From an uncultured Bacteroidales bacterium (GTDB lineage: Bacteria; Bacteroidota; Bacteroidia; Bacteroidales; ML635J-15), in assembly GCA_937899245.1 (NCBI GenBank), contig CALDKB010000042.1:1-64000 (forward strand): 64,000 nt of DNA. Reading direction: 5' to 3'. Below, piece by piece: positions 18,234 through 27,780 of the stretch; position 1 is the first letter of the stretch, and each line of letters begins with the position of its first letter. Below the pieces are notes generated by a model that saw only the letters and a program-made list of their open reading frames with translations, was not told where the DNA came from and did not search any database. Both the position numbers and the translations under genes were made by a program.

Positions 18234-19043
18234 TTAGAGTCTTTCAATCATTTTTGTGAAAATTTCGGTCATCTTCGATTCGGCAGCAGAAGCAACCTTC
18301 TGAACCTCTTCGTGTGAAACCTCAACAATCTTGTTTGGAACACCCAAGTCTGTAATAATCGACATTGCGAAACATGGTATTCTCATCTGGCGAGCTACAA
18401 TTGCTTCCGGAACAGTCGACATTCCAACAGCATCGGCACCGATAGTACGGAAGAACCTGTATTCGGCCGGAGTTTCAAATGTCGGTCCTGTAGTAGCCAG
18501 GTAAACTCCTTTCTGAAGTTTGTAGCCAAGTTCGCCGGCGATATTCTCTGCACTTGCTATCAGCGACTTGTCATATACGCAGCTCATATCAGGGAAACGG
18601 TCTCCATCTTCAGGATTATGCTTGCCGATGAGCGGATTTGGCAATAGGCAGATATGATCGCTTATAATCATAAGATCCCCTATCTCGAAATCAGGATTTA
18701 CGCCACCGCTTGCATTCGACACGAAAAGATATTTAATTCCTAAACGTATCAGCGTACGAATGGCCGACACCAGTTTTTCCATTGTATACCCTTCGTAATA
18801 GTGGAAACGTCCCTGCATGGCGACAACAGTCTTGCCACCAAGTTTTCCTAGTATAAGCTTTCCGCTATGACCTTCAACTGTTGAAACTGGAAATCCTGGA
18901 ATTTCCTCGTATGGAATAACTTCCATTACATCAATTACCTTTGCAAGACCGCCTAGTCCTGTTCCCAATATAATGCCCACTTCAGGTGTAACCTTAAAAC
19001 GAGCTTTTATAAAGTTTATTGTAGCGTTTGTTGTTTCTGACAT
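18234..19043 (-). CDS. punA: Purine-nucleoside phosphorylase, class I trimeric
   Basis: 269 residues. It contains GTGLGGLAKVI, the GHSGKLILGKL phosphate site, MQGRFHYYEGY and the purine site block FETPAEYRFFRTIGADAVGMSTVPE. It splits inosine or guanosine to base and ribose-1-phosphate. The 5' 50 bp overlap the 3' end of lpxK in another frame, a longer overlap than is usual between functionally unrelated genes. Confidence 0.95.
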   Translation of the reverse strand: MSETTNATINFIKARFKVTPEVGIILGTGLGGLAKVIDVMEVIPYEEIPGFPVSTVEGHSGKLILGKLGGKTVVAMQGRFHYYEGYTMEKLVSAIRTLIRLGIKYLFVSNASGGVNPDFEIGDLMIISDHICLLPNPLIGKHNPEDGDRFPDMSCVYDKSLIASAENIAGELGYKLQKGVYLATTGPTFETPAEYRFFRTIGADAVGMSTVPEAIVARQMRIPCFAMSIITDLGVPNKIVEVSHEEVQKVASAAESKMTEIFTKMIERL

Positions 19044-20103
19044 AACTTATTATTTGATTATTAAATTGTTGCTGTTCTTCTTCGCTGCATAGCAGACTCA
19101 CTTCTATTGGAATATAATATATGCACGACTTAAGTTCATCGCTTAGGAACTTGTTTGAGATTAGTCTTACTGCATCCTTTTCAGTAACCACTATTGCCTT
19201 GGGGCCGCTAATTTCGCTATAGGTTTTCTGTATGCGTTGTATATCCGACTGGCTGAAATTATGATGGTCCATAAATGAAATGTGCACAAGTCCCTTCGAC
19301 TTTTCTTTCATCATATCAATGAAACTATTCGAATGTGCAATACCTGTGACTGCCAGGATATTATAGGTTTTCATCTTTTCGTAGTCAAGTTTTCTTGCGT
19401 TGAAAACTGGCTTTGGATCATCATAAATCACCCTACTGAAGAAAAGATACTGATACGGTAGCACATTCATTTCCTTGTTCAGAATTCTACGCTCAATAGG
19501 CGTTAAATTTGAAGGGCAGTTTGTATAAATCAGCATATGCGCCCTATGTACATTGTGCTTCGACTCGCGCAATCTTCCCAAAGGCAATATATAGTCGTCG
19601 GAAATCGGGAAGTTGTAATTATTAAGGAGAATATGCAGTCCAGGATTTATCCTTCGATGCTGAAACGCATCGTCAAGTATTATCAGGTTGATGTCGGGGA
19701 ACAATCTCCTAAGCTCCTCCACCCCCTTCACGCGATTTTCACATACTGCGACCACCACATCTTCAAACTTACGTTTTATCTGCAATGGCTCGTCGCCGCA
19801 CAATGTATAGTCGTCGGTAGCTTCCACAATACGGAAACCACGTGTTTTTCTTTTGTATCCACGGCTAAGTACCGCAGTTTTGAAATCCGACTTAAGCATC
19901 CTTATCACATATTCCACATGCGGAGTCTTGCCTGTTCCTCCTATGCTGATATTGCCGACGGAAATAATTGGAAGATCGTATTCCTTGGATTTGAGTATTC
20001 CATTTTCGTACATAAAGTTCCTAATGTCGGTGAATAGCTTATATATCAACGACATAGGCCACAGAAGCAGAAATTTCCAAACCCCAGGTTTACGATTGTT
20101 CAT
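18994..20103 (-). CDS. lpxK: Tetraacyldisaccharide 4'-kinase
   Basis: 369 residues. The Walker A sequence NISIGGTGKT is at residues 51-60, after an N-terminal amphipathic/membrane segment (about 8-30) and before SRGYKRKTRGF, all typical of LpxK. It phosphorylates the lipid A disaccharide at the inner membrane. The last ~16 codons overlap punA. A -7 box TAATTTTG (complement of 20150-20157) stands about 47 bp upstream, so this is the likely promoter of the whole lpxK-punA-rbfA-permease-NYN unit. Confidence 0.95.
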   Translation of the reverse strand: MNNRKPGVWKFLLLWPMSLIYKLFTDIRNFMYENGILKSKEYDLPIISVGNISIGGTGKTPHVEYVIRMLKSDFKTAVLSRGYKRKTRGFRIVEATDDYTLCGDEPLQIKRKFEDVVVAVCENRVKGVEELRRLFPDINLIILDDAFQHRRINPGLHILLNNYNFPISDDYILPLGRLRESKHNVHRAHMLIYTNCPSNLTPIERRILNKEMNVLPYQYLFFSRVIYDDPKPVFNARKLDYEKMKTYNILAVTGIAHSNSFIDMMKEKSKGLVHISFMDHHNFSQSDIQRIQKTYSEISGPKAIVVTEKDAVRLISNKFLSDELKSCIYYIPIEVSLLCSEEEQQQFNNQIISYVRNNKRYNKLYKSSF

Positions 20104-20154
20104 TACATCAAAAATTATTTCGTGAAGATAATGCTTTTTATTTTCATGACAAAA

Positions 20155-20751
20155 TTAATATAACGATATGTATTCCATCACGCTTTTTATTGCATCCGAC
20201 TGCATATCCCTATCATATTTCGGATTCCCAAGCACATCATTGACAACCGCAGATATTTGTGAATATTTGCCATCATGCATCATTTTCTGAGATTGGATCA
20301 ATGCGGCAATAAAATTGACACATAAGCTTTTCTTGTCCTTCCTTTGTGCCACCTTCGACATTTTTACCGCCTTGTCTACATCAAAATAATCCGACATGGC
20401 CTTGCAGTATGCCATTACAATCAATGTTCCTCCGTCCATTTTTTTCACGAACTGCTTTTCAGAACTATAGCCACCTGTAATAATGGCAAAAGCAGCCAGA
20501 ATATTATAATTCTGCGTCCCATCGACATTCCATCCTAGAGCATTTATTACAGCAATCCTAACCTCAACCGGATTTTTGTTATCAAGCAGAAAGCTTATCA
20601 GTTCAGGAGTCATCTCTCCTTTTTCCTGAGCTTCTATTACAGCCCAATAATTTTCATAATGCTGGCAGAAGCGTGTCGACGTCAATGGCGAATCAGCAAA
20701 AGACATCGCGACCGACATAATAAATACCGTTAAAAATAATAACCTTTTCAT
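20155..20751 (-). CDS. Secreted protein of unknown function
   Basis: 198 residues with a signal peptide (1-19, AMSFADS). The mature part is alpha-helical with repeated helix pairs (LISFLLDNKNPVEVRIAVINALGW looks HEAT-like). No catalytic motif is recognised. A -7 box TAAATTTG (complement of 20771-20778) just upstream suggests its own promoter, back to back with that of the AlkD-like gene. Confidence 0.7.
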   Translation of the reverse strand: MKRLLFLTVFIMSVAMSFADSPLTSTRFCQHYENYWAVIEAQEKGEMTPELISFLLDNKNPVEVRIAVINALGWNVDGTQNYNILAAFAIITGGYSSEKQFVKKMDGGTLIVMAYCKAMSDYFDVDKAVKMSKVAQRKDKKSLCVNFIAALIQSQKMMHDGKYSQISAVVNDVLGNPKYDRDMQSDAIKSVMEYISLY

Positions 20752-20813
20752 ATTGTTTTATGATAAAACACAAATTTAGTATATTTTTTCTTTAACAACT
20801 ATATGTTTTTTTA

Positions 20814-20821
20814 TAACTTTG
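20814..20821 (+). promoter_or_regulatory. -7 box of the AlkD-like/hldE pair
   Basis: TAACTTTG matches TAnnTTTG, 32 bp before the start codon at 20854. It is divergent from the box at 20771-20778. Confidence 0.55.
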
Positions 20822-20853
20822 CAAAAATTTTAAAATTAATATCTTAACTACTT

Positions 20854-21546
20854 ATGAGAGAGTATACTAAACGAGTAAAGGCCTTTTTAGAAAGGCATGG
20901 CGATGAGCGCACTGCAGCAGCAATGTCAAGAGTGGCAAAGCATAAATTAAAATTCTTAGGAATACGTACAATCGAACTTAAGGAACTGTATAAGACAATA
21001 TTCCTTAACTTTCCTTTACCAAAACATGACGACGCTAAAATTATAGTACGTGAATTCTTTACACTTGAAGAACGCGAATATCTTTATTTTGCAACCAGAC
21101 TTTTTGCAAAACGCAGAAAACTATGGGAAAAAACAGACATCGTTTTTATTGAAAGTCTTATACTTACGCAACCTGGTTGGGATACTACAGAAGATATTGC
21201 ATGCGAACTTGTTTCCGTATATGCAGAAAAATATCCTAAAATTGCTATGGAATTCCTTAACTCATGGAGCGAAGGCAGAAATCCGTGGCTAAAAGCTGCT
21301 GCGATAATGTTCCAAAGACAATTCAAAGATAAAACCGATGTTGCACTTCTAGAGAAATTTATCCTTAACAGCACTAGAACCAATAACGAAATTATAAACC
21401 GCGCTATCGGTGCTGCACTTAGAGACTATTCTAAGACAGATCACAACTGGGTACTAAACTTTGTAATACAAAATAGCTCTGTTCTTGACAAAAAGTCGAA
21501 GCAGGAAGCTATAAAATGGATTGACAACAAGGGACTTATTGAGTAA
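20854..21546 (+). CDS. AlkD-like DNA alkylation repair protein
   Basis: 230 residues built of HEAT-like helical repeats throughout. It has the family's N-terminal pattern (MSRVAKHKLKFLGIRTIELKEL) and the central region LILTQPGWDTTEDIACELVS followed by WLKAAAIMFQRQFKDKT, as in AlkC/AlkD-type DNA glycosylases that remove alkylated purines. The hldE kinase gene starts 2 bp downstream, so the two are co-transcribed though functionally unrelated. Confidence 0.85.
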   Translation: MREYTKRVKAFLERHGDERTAAAMSRVAKHKLKFLGIRTIELKELYKTIFLNFPLPKHDDAKIIVREFFTLEEREYLYFATRLFAKRRKLWEKTDIVFIESLILTQPGWDTTEDIACELVSVYAEKYPKIAMEFLNSWSEGRNPWLKAAAIMFQRQFKDKTDVALLEKFILNSTRTNNEIINRAIGAALRDYSKTDHNWVLNFVIQNSSVLDKKSKQEAIKWIDNKGLIE

Positions 21547-21548
21547 CA

Positions 21549-22523
21549 ATGACTGATTACAACGAGTTTTTCGAAAATCTATCGAGGAAAAAGGTTCTCG
21601 TAGTTGGTGATGTGATGATTGACTCATACATGATAGGTAGTGTTAACCGCATATCGCCCGAAGCTCCTGTCCCTGTCGTTTCAATCGACGAACGTAAATA
21701 TCGTCTCGGCGGTGCTGCCAATGTTGCTCTCAATGTGGCCGCATTCGGTACTAGGGTTTACTTGTGCTCAATTATCGGCAACGATGAAAAAGGCAAGATT
21801 TTCCGTTCGCTACTAAAGGAAAACAACCTTCCCGACAACGGAATCATAAGCAGCGAAAACCGCAAGACTACAACAAAGACCCGCATCATTAGCGGTGGAC
21901 AGCACTTATTACGTATCGACGATGAAGATGACTCCCCTATTTCCGACGATTTGAAGGATATCATTCTTTCAAGAATATCACAGATTATCGACAACGAAGA
22001 AATCGACATTCTTATCTTCGAGGACTACGACAAGGGGGTGCTTTCACCTGAACTTATACATAAGATTACAGCTCTTTGCCGCCAGAATAAAATCAAGACG
22101 ACAGTCGATCCTAAAAAAAGAAATTTCGACGCTTACAGGGATATTACATTGTTCAAACCAAACCTTAAGGAATTCTGCGAAGGATGCAAGATTGAAAAAA
22201 ACAACAATGTGGAATTTCTAAAGCCATACGCAAAAGACTTTATCCACAAGAACAACATTGACATCCTGATGATTACACTGTCGGAAAACGGAATCCTGAT
22301 ATGCACTCGCAAGGACTATGTACATATTCCTGCCGAAATTCGCGACATTGTTGATGTTTCCGGTGCCGGCGACACTGTCATCAGTGTTGCAAGCCTACTA
22401 CTCACAACCACAGAAAGTGTCCGCGAAATTGCACGCATAGCCAACTTCGCCGGCGGAATCGTCTGCGAAAAAATTGGTGTTGTGCCCATCGATGTTGAAT
22501 TGCTTAAGGAAAAGATTAGTTAA
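21549..22523 (+). CDS. D-glycero-beta-D-manno-heptose-7-phosphate kinase (RfaE1 type)
   Basis: 324 residues, PfkB/ribokinase family. The N-terminal VVGDVMIDSYMIGSVNRISPEAPVP and GGAANVALN (54-62) bind the sugar, and the C-terminal DVSGAGDTVIS carries the catalytic Asp. The protein is only the kinase half of HldE; there is no adenylyltransferase domain, so that activity must be a separate gene. It makes heptose-1,7-bisphosphate for LPS core. Its end overlaps the stop of the convergent C10 protease gene by 8 bp. Confidence 0.93.
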   Translation: MTDYNEFFENLSRKKVLVVGDVMIDSYMIGSVNRISPEAPVPVVSIDERKYRLGGAANVALNVAAFGTRVYLCSIIGNDEKGKIFRSLLKENNLPDNGIISSENRKTTTKTRIISGGQHLLRIDDEDDSPISDDLKDIILSRISQIIDNEEIDILIFEDYDKGVLSPELIHKITALCRQNKIKTTVDPKKRNFDAYRDITLFKPNLKEFCEGCKIEKNNNVEFLKPYAKDFIHKNNIDILMITLSENGILICTRKDYVHIPAEIRDIVDVSGAGDTVISVASLLLTTTESVREIARIANFAGGIVCEKIGVVPIDVELLKEKIS

Positions 22524-23886
22524 CGACAATCTTCTGCGAAGCTACAACATTACCTTCGCTAACAACATTGATAATATAAATGCCAGTTGAAAAACCTGCA
22601 AGGTCTATCAACTGGTTTTTTGATGTAATTGTTTTGCTCGACACCAACCTGCTCGAACTATCGTAGATATCATACGAATATCCATCGTAACTATCAACAG
22701 CAAGCCGAACATAACCGGTTGCAGGATTAGGATAAACAGCTAACGATGAAGACATTTCATCATTCAAATATGTTTCAACGGCAGGAACAAGTCCGAATAT
22801 TGCACCTTGATTGTAAGAAAAATCCTGCGATGATATCGGAGTCATTGCATCTATCTCAAAATAACCGTCGTATGCACCCTTTTGGCCCCAGTTGAAATGA
22901 AAATAATCGCGCTGGTCGTATCCATCACAAATAAAGCAATGTCCACCGGAATTTGAAGAATTGTAGCCGTTGTATATTAGCGGATGCCCCGCATCTAGTT
23001 CTTCTTTCAGCATAGCGGTCCATGTGCTTTTATCGTAATCGAGACGATACTCGCCATGCGCCGAAGAACTATATCCAAAGAAATTTTTCATTGCGCTCTC
23101 ACAATTATATGGATGATTGTAAGAATCAAGCACATACGCTGTAGAAACATTATTTCTATATTCCATTTCAACTGCCACTCCACAATGAAATAGCAAAGTT
23201 GCGGTTGCAGAAACATTGCTTGAATTACAGGAATTTGGCATCGCGGCCCAATTATATGTAGTGTTTTCAAAATCGGCGGAAATAGAGATGTTTTCAAATA
23301 CGTACGAATGCGAACCTATGCCATGAACAGGATACTGCCAATATTTCATAAGCTGTCCCATTGCCACAGCAACACAACCCACAAGAGTATTAGGTGGACA
23401 CATTGCATTGTAAGGGGTTCCCTGCCCCCATTTTGCCGTCACAAGCGGCTCAACAGAACGCAAATCACGCTGCATAAAACGTCCGGCATACAGATCCGAC
23501 CATTCTGAAGCCACTTCTTCATACGGCTTGCATTTCATATCTATTGCCTTTTCTATCTGATTGTCATAAGAAAGCAACAACTCACGAACACTTTCAGGAA
23601 TGTATGCAACATCAAACGGCGTACTATATGAATATGCCAATACTGGCCTTGCGCAATCATCACCCGACACAATCACAAATCCTTCCGCATTAGTGAAAAT
23701 ATAGATATGTGAAAAGTTTGTTTGCTCAGTTACATTATTAAAGCTGTCCGCATCTATTTTCTCCACACAATTACCCTGGTTCCAGAAATTAACCGCTACT
23801 AATTTTGCCGTTTCAACATCAACTGTTGCCGCCCATGAAATTATGAAAAGGAAATTTGCTACAACTGAAAGAAAAAACTTTTTCAT
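22516..23886 (-). CDS. Secreted C10 cysteine protease with T9SS tail
   Basis: 456 residues: signal peptide (1-20), pro-domain (about 22-140) and C10 catalytic domain with C171 (LVGCVAVAMGQLMKYWQYP) and H316 (SGGHCFICDGYD), then FHFNWGQKGAYDGYF. A type A T9SS sorting domain (about 375-456, AVYPNPATGYVRL ... SQKIVVN) ends it. It has no CUB domains, unlike the protease at 13373. It starts 4 bp after the next protease gene, so the two are a tandem pair. Confidence 0.9.
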   Translation of the reverse strand: MKKFFLSVVANFLFIISWAATVDVETAKLVAVNFWNQGNCVEKIDADSFNNVTEQTNFSHIYIFTNAEGFVIVSGDDCARPVLAYSYSTPFDVAYIPESVRELLLSYDNQIEKAIDMKCKPYEEVASEWSDLYAGRFMQRDLRSVEPLVTAKWGQGTPYNAMCPPNTLVGCVAVAMGQLMKYWQYPVHGIGSHSYVFENISISADFENTTYNWAAMPNSCNSSNVSATATLLFHCGVAVEMEYRNNVSTAYVLDSYNHPYNCESAMKNFFGYSSSAHGEYRLDYDKSTWTAMLKEELDAGHPLIYNGYNSSNSGGHCFICDGYDQRDYFHFNWGQKGAYDGYFEIDAMTPISSQDFSYNQGAIFGLVPAVETYLNDEMSSSLAVYPNPATGYVRLAVDSYDGYSYDIYDSSSRLVSSKTITSKNQLIDLAGFSTGIYIINVVSEGNVVASQKIVVN

Positions 23887-23890
23887 AAAA

Positions 23891-25528
23891 TTACAATTTA
23901 ACCACCTTTATTGTCTCCATTCCAGAATCACCTACAATATGCATAAAATATGTAGCTGCAGGGTACTGTGAAAAGTCAATTGCAAAAGTGCTTCCAGATA
24001 TATCCTGATTATCAATTAATTTACCGTAAACATCGTAAATCTTAACCTGACTTGCATCAATTAGCGAACATTGCATATTTACATAATCGGTTGTAGGATT
24101 TGGATAAATAGAAATCTTTGTTTCGGAAAATACTTCTGAATTTGTGGTATTAGGTTCAAAGTTTGCCACAAGATTTCTTGCTCTTTCAACTATGAATGAA
24201 TAAGTAGAATCTGTAGAAACCACTTCGCCGTTTTCTGTCCAGCTAACAAAATGATTTCCCCTTTTGCCCTCTGCATATAGAGTGGCCGTATGAGTTTCAA
24301 GATAGCTTCCAGCGCCCGTTGCCGAACCTGTATTTGCTGGTAAAATCTTTGTCGTTATCGAATATGGCATCAACGGGCCCCTGATTCCAACAATTACAGC
24401 ATGATTGCTATTGAAACCGTATGAACTGCAATTAGCTATTGTATAGTAGCCATTCTGCTGGCCGCCCCATCCCCAGTTGAAATGGAAAAAGTTGTCGTCG
24501 CGATAACCATCGCAAATCCACACATGACCTCCGTAATTACCGCTTCCTCCATACATGAATGGCGCTCTTTCGTCAAGTTCCTCCTTTAGGTGGCTTATCC
24601 ACGAATCGGCCGATATGCTACCACGCTCATGATATTCAATAGTTGCTGGATAATTAAAATACGTTGACAATGACGACACTATCTTATTGGAATTGACAGT
24701 ACTAGCCGACGGACCGTATGTCATATCTACCGACACTCCGCAATGATAAAGCAAAGTTGCAACTGCTTCAATTTCTTCTGCCGAAGAAGTGCTGATAAGC
24801 CTTTCGGGCATATTTGGAAAATCGTAGGTTGTCGCACCAAAATTTGCCGACAATGTTCCATAATTTCCATATCCGTAGGATGCATAATTGCAAGTATACG
24901 AATGACTTCCAGTACCTATTGTCGGATATTGCCAGTAACGCATAACCTGTCCCATAACCAAGGCACCGCAACCTACAGCTGCATGCCCGCCGTATGCAGA
25001 ATTTCCACTAGCATCGGCCGGACATAAATTATTGTAATATTTGGTCTGGTTCCATTTGTTGTTTCCTAGCAACGGCTCTATAACTACATTTCCTTCCCTA
25101 GTGGCAATTGCCTCTTCTGACAATAAGTTTGACCATTGTATGCAAACTTCGGATTCGGCCTTAATATTATTATCAATCATAAAACCTATCTCCTCTGCAT
25201 AACCGCTGAGAAAAAATCTGATGTGCTCCGGAATATTTTCTGTTACAAATGCACCTTCTGTAGAATAGGCAAGAATTGGTCGAACTATATCGTCGCCAGC
25301 AACAATTACGAAACCTTCATTGTCAATATTCACAACATAATATGCATTATTTTCAGCCTTATAGGCAATTGTTGCATTAAGATTATCTTTGGATCTGTGA
25401 CTTTCAACCGAATAGAAATTCTTTGCAACCAAAATAGCTGATGATTCACAAATTGGTTTTCCAAATGACATCACGCATGACAACGTAAATGAAATAAAAA
25501 GCACTAGGCAATAAAAATTATTTTTCAT
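23891..25528 (-). CDS. Secreted C10 cysteine protease with InlB-type repeat and T9SS tail
   Basis: 545 residues: signal peptide (about 1-23), pro-domain and C10 catalytic domain with C187 (AAVGCGALVMGQ) and H335 (YGGHVWICDGYR), then FHFNWGWGG. A divergent InlB B-repeat of about 65 residues follows (about 395-460, ATLYAEGKRGNHFVSWTENG) and then a T9SS sorting domain (about 470-545, SIYPNPTTDYVNM). First gene of the tandem pair. A -7 box TATTTTTG (complement of 25552-25559) lies 24 bp upstream. Confidence 0.9.
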   Translation of the reverse strand: MKNNFYCLVLFISFTLSCVMSFGKPICESSAILVAKNFYSVESHRSKDNLNATIAYKAENNAYYVVNIDNEGFVIVAGDDIVRPILAYSTEGAFVTENIPEHIRFFLSGYAEEIGFMIDNNIKAESEVCIQWSNLLSEEAIATREGNVVIEPLLGNNKWNQTKYYNNLCPADASGNSAYGGHAAVGCGALVMGQVMRYWQYPTIGTGSHSYTCNYASYGYGNYGTLSANFGATTYDFPNMPERLISTSSAEEIEAVATLLYHCGVSVDMTYGPSASTVNSNKIVSSLSTYFNYPATIEYHERGSISADSWISHLKEELDERAPFMYGGSGNYGGHVWICDGYRDDNFFHFNWGWGGQQNGYYTIANCSSYGFNSNHAVIVGIRGPLMPYSITTKILPANTGSATGAGSYLETHTATLYAEGKRGNHFVSWTENGEVVSTDSTYSFIVERARNLVANFEPNTTNSEVFSETKISIYPNPTTDYVNMQCSLIDASQVKIYDVYGKLIDNQDISGSTFAIDFSQYPAATYFMHIVGDSGMETIKVVKL

Positions 25529-25723
25529 GTAATTATTATTTACAATAGCGGCAAAAATAAATAATATAAATTATCCGAAAACTATTTTTTTACCATAAAT
25601 CAACATATTATACAAACTTTACCAATTGAAATAAGTTTACGTATTTTATCTTGTAACGACTTAACCATCAAGGTAGCTAAATAAGCGATTGCGAATAAAT
25701 TTTCAAATCTTACAAATCTTCTC

Positions 25724-25731
25724 TAATTTTG
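25724..25731 (+). promoter_or_regulatory. -7 box fixing the 5'-nucleotidase start
   Basis: TAATTTTG with TTTC 19 bp upstream (25701-25704) at the -33 position. Transcription from here would start near 25738, which excludes the upstream in-frame ATG at 25689. Confidence 0.6.
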
Positions 25732-25754
25732 CAACGGATGCCAAATTATCTAAA

Positions 25755-27203
25755 ATGGGATTTATGAGTAACAGAATTATTCTATTGCTTGCAATAGTAA
25801 TTGCAATACTATTGCATCCTTATGCCGGCAACGCCCAGGAAGAAAAAGTTCTGTACATCGTATCGGTGAACGACCAGCATGGCAACATCGACAATTATCC
25901 GCGCTTTTCGGCATTGCTCGACTCTTTGCGCAAACAGTATCCGGAAATCATACTCGTATCTGCCGGCGACAATCGCACAGGACATCCGGTAAACGACAGA
26001 TATCCAAAAATATCATATCCGATGACAGCTCTCATGAACCACGTTCACTTTGACTTGTCAACTCTTGGAAACCATGAATTCGATGCCGGGATTGAGGGCC
26101 TGAAAAATGTTATCGGTTGGTCAAACTTCGACTACGTTTGCGCTAATGCCAGATTCGAAGACAGTTTAAAGGTAAATGTACAGCCATATAAGATTATTGA
26201 ATTCAAAGGGCTGAAACTTGGGTTTATCGGTGGAATACAAGTAGGCGACAAAGGCATTCCAGACTTTCATCCGCGTTTTGCAAAAGGTGTAACATTCAAG
26301 CCATTGATTGAAATTCTACCTAATTATATGTTTCTCCGCGATAGTTGCGATGCATTATTTCTGCTTTCACATTGCGGACTCGAATACGACATCGAAATTG
26401 CAAAACATTTCCAGCAATTCGATGCAATTTTCGGCGGGCATACACACAAGAAGATAGAACGTACAAAACTCATCGGAAACACGATGATTACACAAGCTGG
26501 GAAAAATCTTAACTACCTTACTATTAGCGTATTTTACTTTGTAAACGGCAAAATAGACTACAAGGCCCAGCAAGTATTCTCCATAAAGGATTTTGAACAG
26601 GAAGATTCTGCAGTACGAAAAATTGTTAACGAATTCGACCAGCTTGAAATTTTCAGCAAGATTGTAGGAAACAACGATGCCGACATAACAGAAAAGGAAT
26701 CATTAGGTTGCCTTATGGCCGATGTTATTCGTGATGCCGGAAAAACCGACATGGCTTTTCAGAATCCGGGCGGCGTTAGACTAAAACAGATGCCTATGGG
26801 GCCAATATGCCTCAAACAGGTATACCAGCTCGATCCATTCGACAACCGCATAGTAAAATTCACACTGGCAGGCACTGAAATAGTAGAAATGATAAAGAAA
26901 GCTTACACTAAAACTGGCGATTGCCCAATGTATTGTTCAGGGTGCAGATACACAGTGAAAATGAACGAATATGACCAAATGGAAGATATAACAGTTAAAC
27001 TTTCAAATGGCAAGCCCCTGAAAATGAATGCTAAATATACAATTGTGCTAAACAACTACATGGCAAGTGTCTATGATATCGACAAGACGCATACCGGCAA
27101 GGAACTTCCTATGTCGTCGAACGAGATAATGATAGAATACCTGTCGCACAAGCAGCACATCAACTACTCGAATGTTTCACGTATAACAATTGACAACGAA
27201 TAA
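25755..27203 (+). CDS. Secreted bifunctional metallophosphatase/5'-nucleotidase
   Basis: 482 residues from the ATG at 25755 (or MSNR at 25764). The signal peptide ends near YAGNAQ. The calcineurin-like metallophosphatase domain shows NDQHGNID, GDNRTGHP, LGNHEFDAG and GGHTHKK, all metal ligands. The C-terminal 5'-nucleotidase domain (about 300-475) contains FQNPGGVR and LDPFDNRIVKF. It releases phosphate from nucleotides in the periplasm. mgtC follows after 3 bp. Confidence 0.9.
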   Translation: MGFMSNRIILLLAIVIAILLHPYAGNAQEEKVLYIVSVNDQHGNIDNYPRFSALLDSLRKQYPEIILVSAGDNRTGHPVNDRYPKISYPMTALMNHVHFDLSTLGNHEFDAGIEGLKNVIGWSNFDYVCANARFEDSLKVNVQPYKIIEFKGLKLGFIGGIQVGDKGIPDFHPRFAKGVTFKPLIEILPNYMFLRDSCDALFLLSHCGLEYDIEIAKHFQQFDAIFGGHTHKKIERTKLIGNTMITQAGKNLNYLTISVFYFVNGKIDYKAQQVFSIKDFEQEDSAVRKIVNEFDQLEIFSKIVGNNDADITEKESLGCLMADVIRDAGKTDMAFQNPGGVRLKQMPMGPICLKQVYQLDPFDNRIVKFTLAGTEIVEMIKKAYTKTGDCPMYCSGCRYTVKMNEYDQMEDITVKLSNGKPLKMNAKYTIVLNNYMASVYDIDKTHTGKELPMSSNEIMIEYLSHKQHINYSNVSRITIDNE

Positions 27204-27206
27204 ATT

Positions 27207-27677
27207 ATGGAAAACGAAATTACCGAAATCGTAGCTCTCAGCAGGCTTGGAATAAGTATAGTTCTCGGCTTATGCATAGGAATTGAAAGGCAAATTCACA
27301 AGCATCCGGCCGGACTGCGTACATTCACACTTATTTGCTTCGGCTCCACATTGGCTACACTTGCCTCGATATACATCTGCCAGACACACACAGATTTAAT
27401 CAATGGCGATCCCGGACGTATTGCCGCTCAGATACTTACAGGCATAGGTTTCATTGGTGCAGGACTTATCATAAAACATGGAGACGGAATTTCTGGACTT
27501 ACAACAGCCGCATGCATATTTGTTTCGGCAGCAATCGGAATTGCCGTCGGTGTAGGTATGTACCTTGTAGCAGCAGTAAGCACCATCGCTGTTGTCATTA
27601 TCCTTATGGCCTCGGCAATGTACAAGGTAAAGGAAAAGAGGGCAAAGAGAAAAGAAGAAAAAGAAAAGGAAGATTAA
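27207..27677 (+). CDS. MgtC/SapB family membrane protein
   Basis: 156 residues with four to five membrane helices. It carries the family signature LSRLGISIVLGLCIGIERQ, and GRIAAQILTGIGFIGAGLI with TTAACIFVSAAIGIAVG. The C-terminus is short and very basic (KVKEKRAKRKEEKEKE), without the long ACT-like domain of Salmonella MgtC. Proteins of this group are linked to magnesium limitation; a specific role cannot be inferred. Co-transcribed with the 5'-nucleotidase gene. Confidence 0.88.
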   Translation: MENEITEIVALSRLGISIVLGLCIGIERQIHKHPAGLRTFTLICFGSTLATLASIYICQTHTDLINGDPGRIAAQILTGIGFIGAGLIIKHGDGISGLTTAACIFVSAAIGIAVGVGMYLVAAVSTIAVVIILMASAMYKVKEKRAKRKEEKEKED

Positions 27678-27780
27678 AATTCTTATATCAACATTCACGC
27701 GTTAAAAACTTAATAATCAACAATACACATATTTTCTTACCTTTGAAATTTTGAAAATTACTACAAAATTTTTAAGATAA

